Positions 42,727 through 43,565 of a DNA stretch of 43,565 bases are shown piece by piece; position 1 is the first letter of the stretch; each line of letters begins with the position of its first letter. Source of the stretch: Sulfurimonas sp. (GTDB taxonomy: Bacteria; Campylobacterota; Campylobacteria; Campylobacterales; Sulfurimonadaceae); assembly GCA_021648405.1 (NCBI GenBank), contig JAKISX010000006.1, positions 1 to 43,565 of the forward strand. Reading direction: 5' to 3'. The translations under genes were made by a program, and so were the position numbers. A model generated the notes under the pieces. The model did not search any database. It worked only from the letters and a program-made list of their open reading frames with translations, and was not told where the DNA came from.

Positions 42727-43565
42727 TTAGATAGCCTTAGTCATTATTCTATTTAAACGAGATATAAATTCTGCTGTATTGTCTAACTCTCTGCCATCAA
42801 ATAATTTTGCTTGATCTAGTAAAACATGAGCAGCGTCATTTATTAAATTTTGATCAGCAGAATCTTTTAACTTAATTAAAAGTTCATGATTAGGGTTTAT
42901 TTGTAATATTGGAGCTGGAGCTGGCATTCCTGAATCTTGCCCCATTTGCTTCATCATTTGAGCCATCATATAAGCTTGGTCTTCTTTATCTTCTTTTAAT
43001 TTTACTGGAGAATCAACTAAATCTGAAGTAGTTTCAACTGATTTAACTGCTTCACCTAAAGCATCTTTAAATTCTTTTGCTAAACCTTCGTAAGTTTTTG
43101 CAACTTGTTCTTCTTGTTTTTTGTCTTCTTCGCTCTCCTCAAATTTAGCATCTTCTGCTTGTACTAGTTTATATTCTTTATACTCTGTAACCATTGGGAA
43201 AATAATAGTATCTACCTCTTCATTAAGAATTAAAACATCAATACCTTTAACTTTAAAACGCTCTAATGCAGGAGATGATTTCAACATTGCTAAAGATGTT
43301 TTACCAGTAATATAATAAATTTCTTTCTTCTCTTCATCTACATTTTTAACAAAATCTTCAATCATAACTGTTTCATCAGAGTTAAGAGTGTTAAACTTCA
43401 TAAGCTCTAAAATCTTCTCACGATTGTCAAAGTCATTGTAAAGACCCTCTTTAAGTACATTTCCAAACTCTGCGTAAAATTTATCATATTTTTCTTTATC
43501 TTTTTTAGCCATTTTTGACAATTCTGAGAGAACTTTTTTAACAGATGTTTTTTTAATTTTATCCA
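42727..43565 (-). CDS. htpG: Chaperone HtpG (Hsp90), C-terminal part, truncated by the window edge
   Basis: The frame stays open to the right edge, so the N-terminal ATPase domain lies outside. About 279 residues are visible. The middle domain ends (MAKKDKEKYDKFYAEFGNVLKEGLYNDFDNREKI, LMKFNTL, KEIYYITGK, VLILNEEVDT) and the C-terminal dimerisation domain (NPNHELLIKL, NDAAHVLLDQAKLFDG) follow the usual order. An acidic insertion (FEESEEDKKQEEQ) is normal for the family. A start at 43521 in the same frame is not the true one. A hairpin follows the stop. Confidence 0.95.
   Translation of the reverse strand, partial: DKIKKTSVKKVLSELSKMAKKDKEKYDKFYAEFGNVLKEGLYNDFDNREKILELMKFNTLNSDETVMIEDFVKNVDEEKKEIYYITGKTSLAMLKSSPALERFKVKGIDVLILNEEVDTIIFPMVTEYKEYKLVQAEDAKFEESEEDKKQEEQVAKTYEGLAKEFKDALGEAVKSVETTSDLVDSPVKLKEDKEDQAYMMAQMMKQMGQDSGMPAPAPILQINPNHELLIKLKDSADQNLINDAAHVLLDQAKLFDGRELDNTAEFISRLNRIMTKAI

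Noticed and set aside
43121..43315. Plus-strand open frame opposite htpG
   Set aside because: It lies fully inside the Hsp90 reading frame on the other strand and has no ribosome site or family match.
1..43565. CRISPR array, toxin-antitoxin or phage-defence island
   Set aside because: No regularly spaced repeats, nuclease or antitoxin-type genes, or composition shift were seen; nearly all genes belong to core families.

Overview
The window looks like chromosomal DNA from a motile, AT-rich member of the Campylobacterota (Epsilonproteobacteria), most like the Sulfurimonas / Arcobacter / Campylobacter side of the phylum. The main reason is the minus-strand block aroQ-folK-flhF-flhG-(small membrane protein)-fliA-fliM-fliY-...-mnmA with an amidohydrolase gene and sppA diverging from aroQ. 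As I remember it, this is the gene order of the Campylobacter jejuni Cj0053c-Cj0068 region. A PycB/OadA protein of the epsilon type, CheV, a type II dehydroquinase and tightly packed, overlapping genes with T-rich TATAAT promoters agree. I see no prophage, IS element, CRISPR array or tRNA gene. The genus is an inference.

Layout. 1-460: no protein gene; an AT-rich leader with a TATAAT box and GC-rich discriminator reading left, probably the promoter and leader of an rRNA operon whose genes lie outside the window. 462-8355 (minus): mnmA, a LOG-family gene and the flagellar switch/regulation operon (fliY, fliM, fliA, membrane protein, flhG, flhF) with folK and aroQ at its head, many pairs coupled by ATGA overlaps. 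8449-10532 (plus): amidohydrolase and SppA protease. 10535-10615: a palindromic repeat-like element between convergent genes. 10613-12390 (minus): FmdE-like protein and xseA. 12644-13453 (plus): YmdB-type phosphodiesterase. 13450-21704 (minus): Asn/Gln/Ser-rich orphan, dnaX with an internal poly-A slippage site, ThiE/TenI protein, an unknown gene, a membrane PAS-GGDEF-EAL protein and polA. 21759-24163: REC-PAS-histidine kinase with an HDOD protein. 24247-27531: TauE/SafE-like membrane protein, a Xer-type recombinase, and a YfgM-like plus BamB-like pair. 27659-29061 (plus): gatC and pilT. 29056-32402 (minus): MidA/NDUFAF7-type methyltransferase, TolC-family protein, argD. 32520-34071 (plus): small membrane protein and HD-GYP phosphodiesterase. 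34074-36597 (minus): stand-alone molybdopterin oxidoreductase and a HlyD-like adaptor. 36711-37652 (plus): cheV. 37727-41096 (minus): oadB, oadA, oadG, a biotin-dependent sodium-pump decarboxylase. 41245-42089 (plus): three small membrane proteins. 42091-42603 (minus): unknown. 42727-end (minus): C-terminal part of htpG.

How it works together. Motility is the main theme: switch complex (FliM, FliY), sigma-28 (FliA), flagellar placement GTPase/ATPase (FlhF/FlhG), CheV for chemotaxis, PilT for pilus retraction, and three second-messenger or sensory proteins (GGDEF-EAL, HD-GYP, REC-PAS-kinase/HDOD). The rest is housekeeping: replication and repair (dnaX, polA, xseA), folate/shikimate/thiamine/arginine metabolism, tRNA modification and amidation, a Na+ pump decarboxylase, and envelope biogenesis. 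I found no clear self-contained new defence or mobile system. The most useful leads are the dnaX slippage site with an immediate -1 stop, the YfgM/BamB-like pair in a phylum not usually credited with BamB, the EAL domain with a catalytic Glu changed to Lys, and the palindromic element at 10535-10615.
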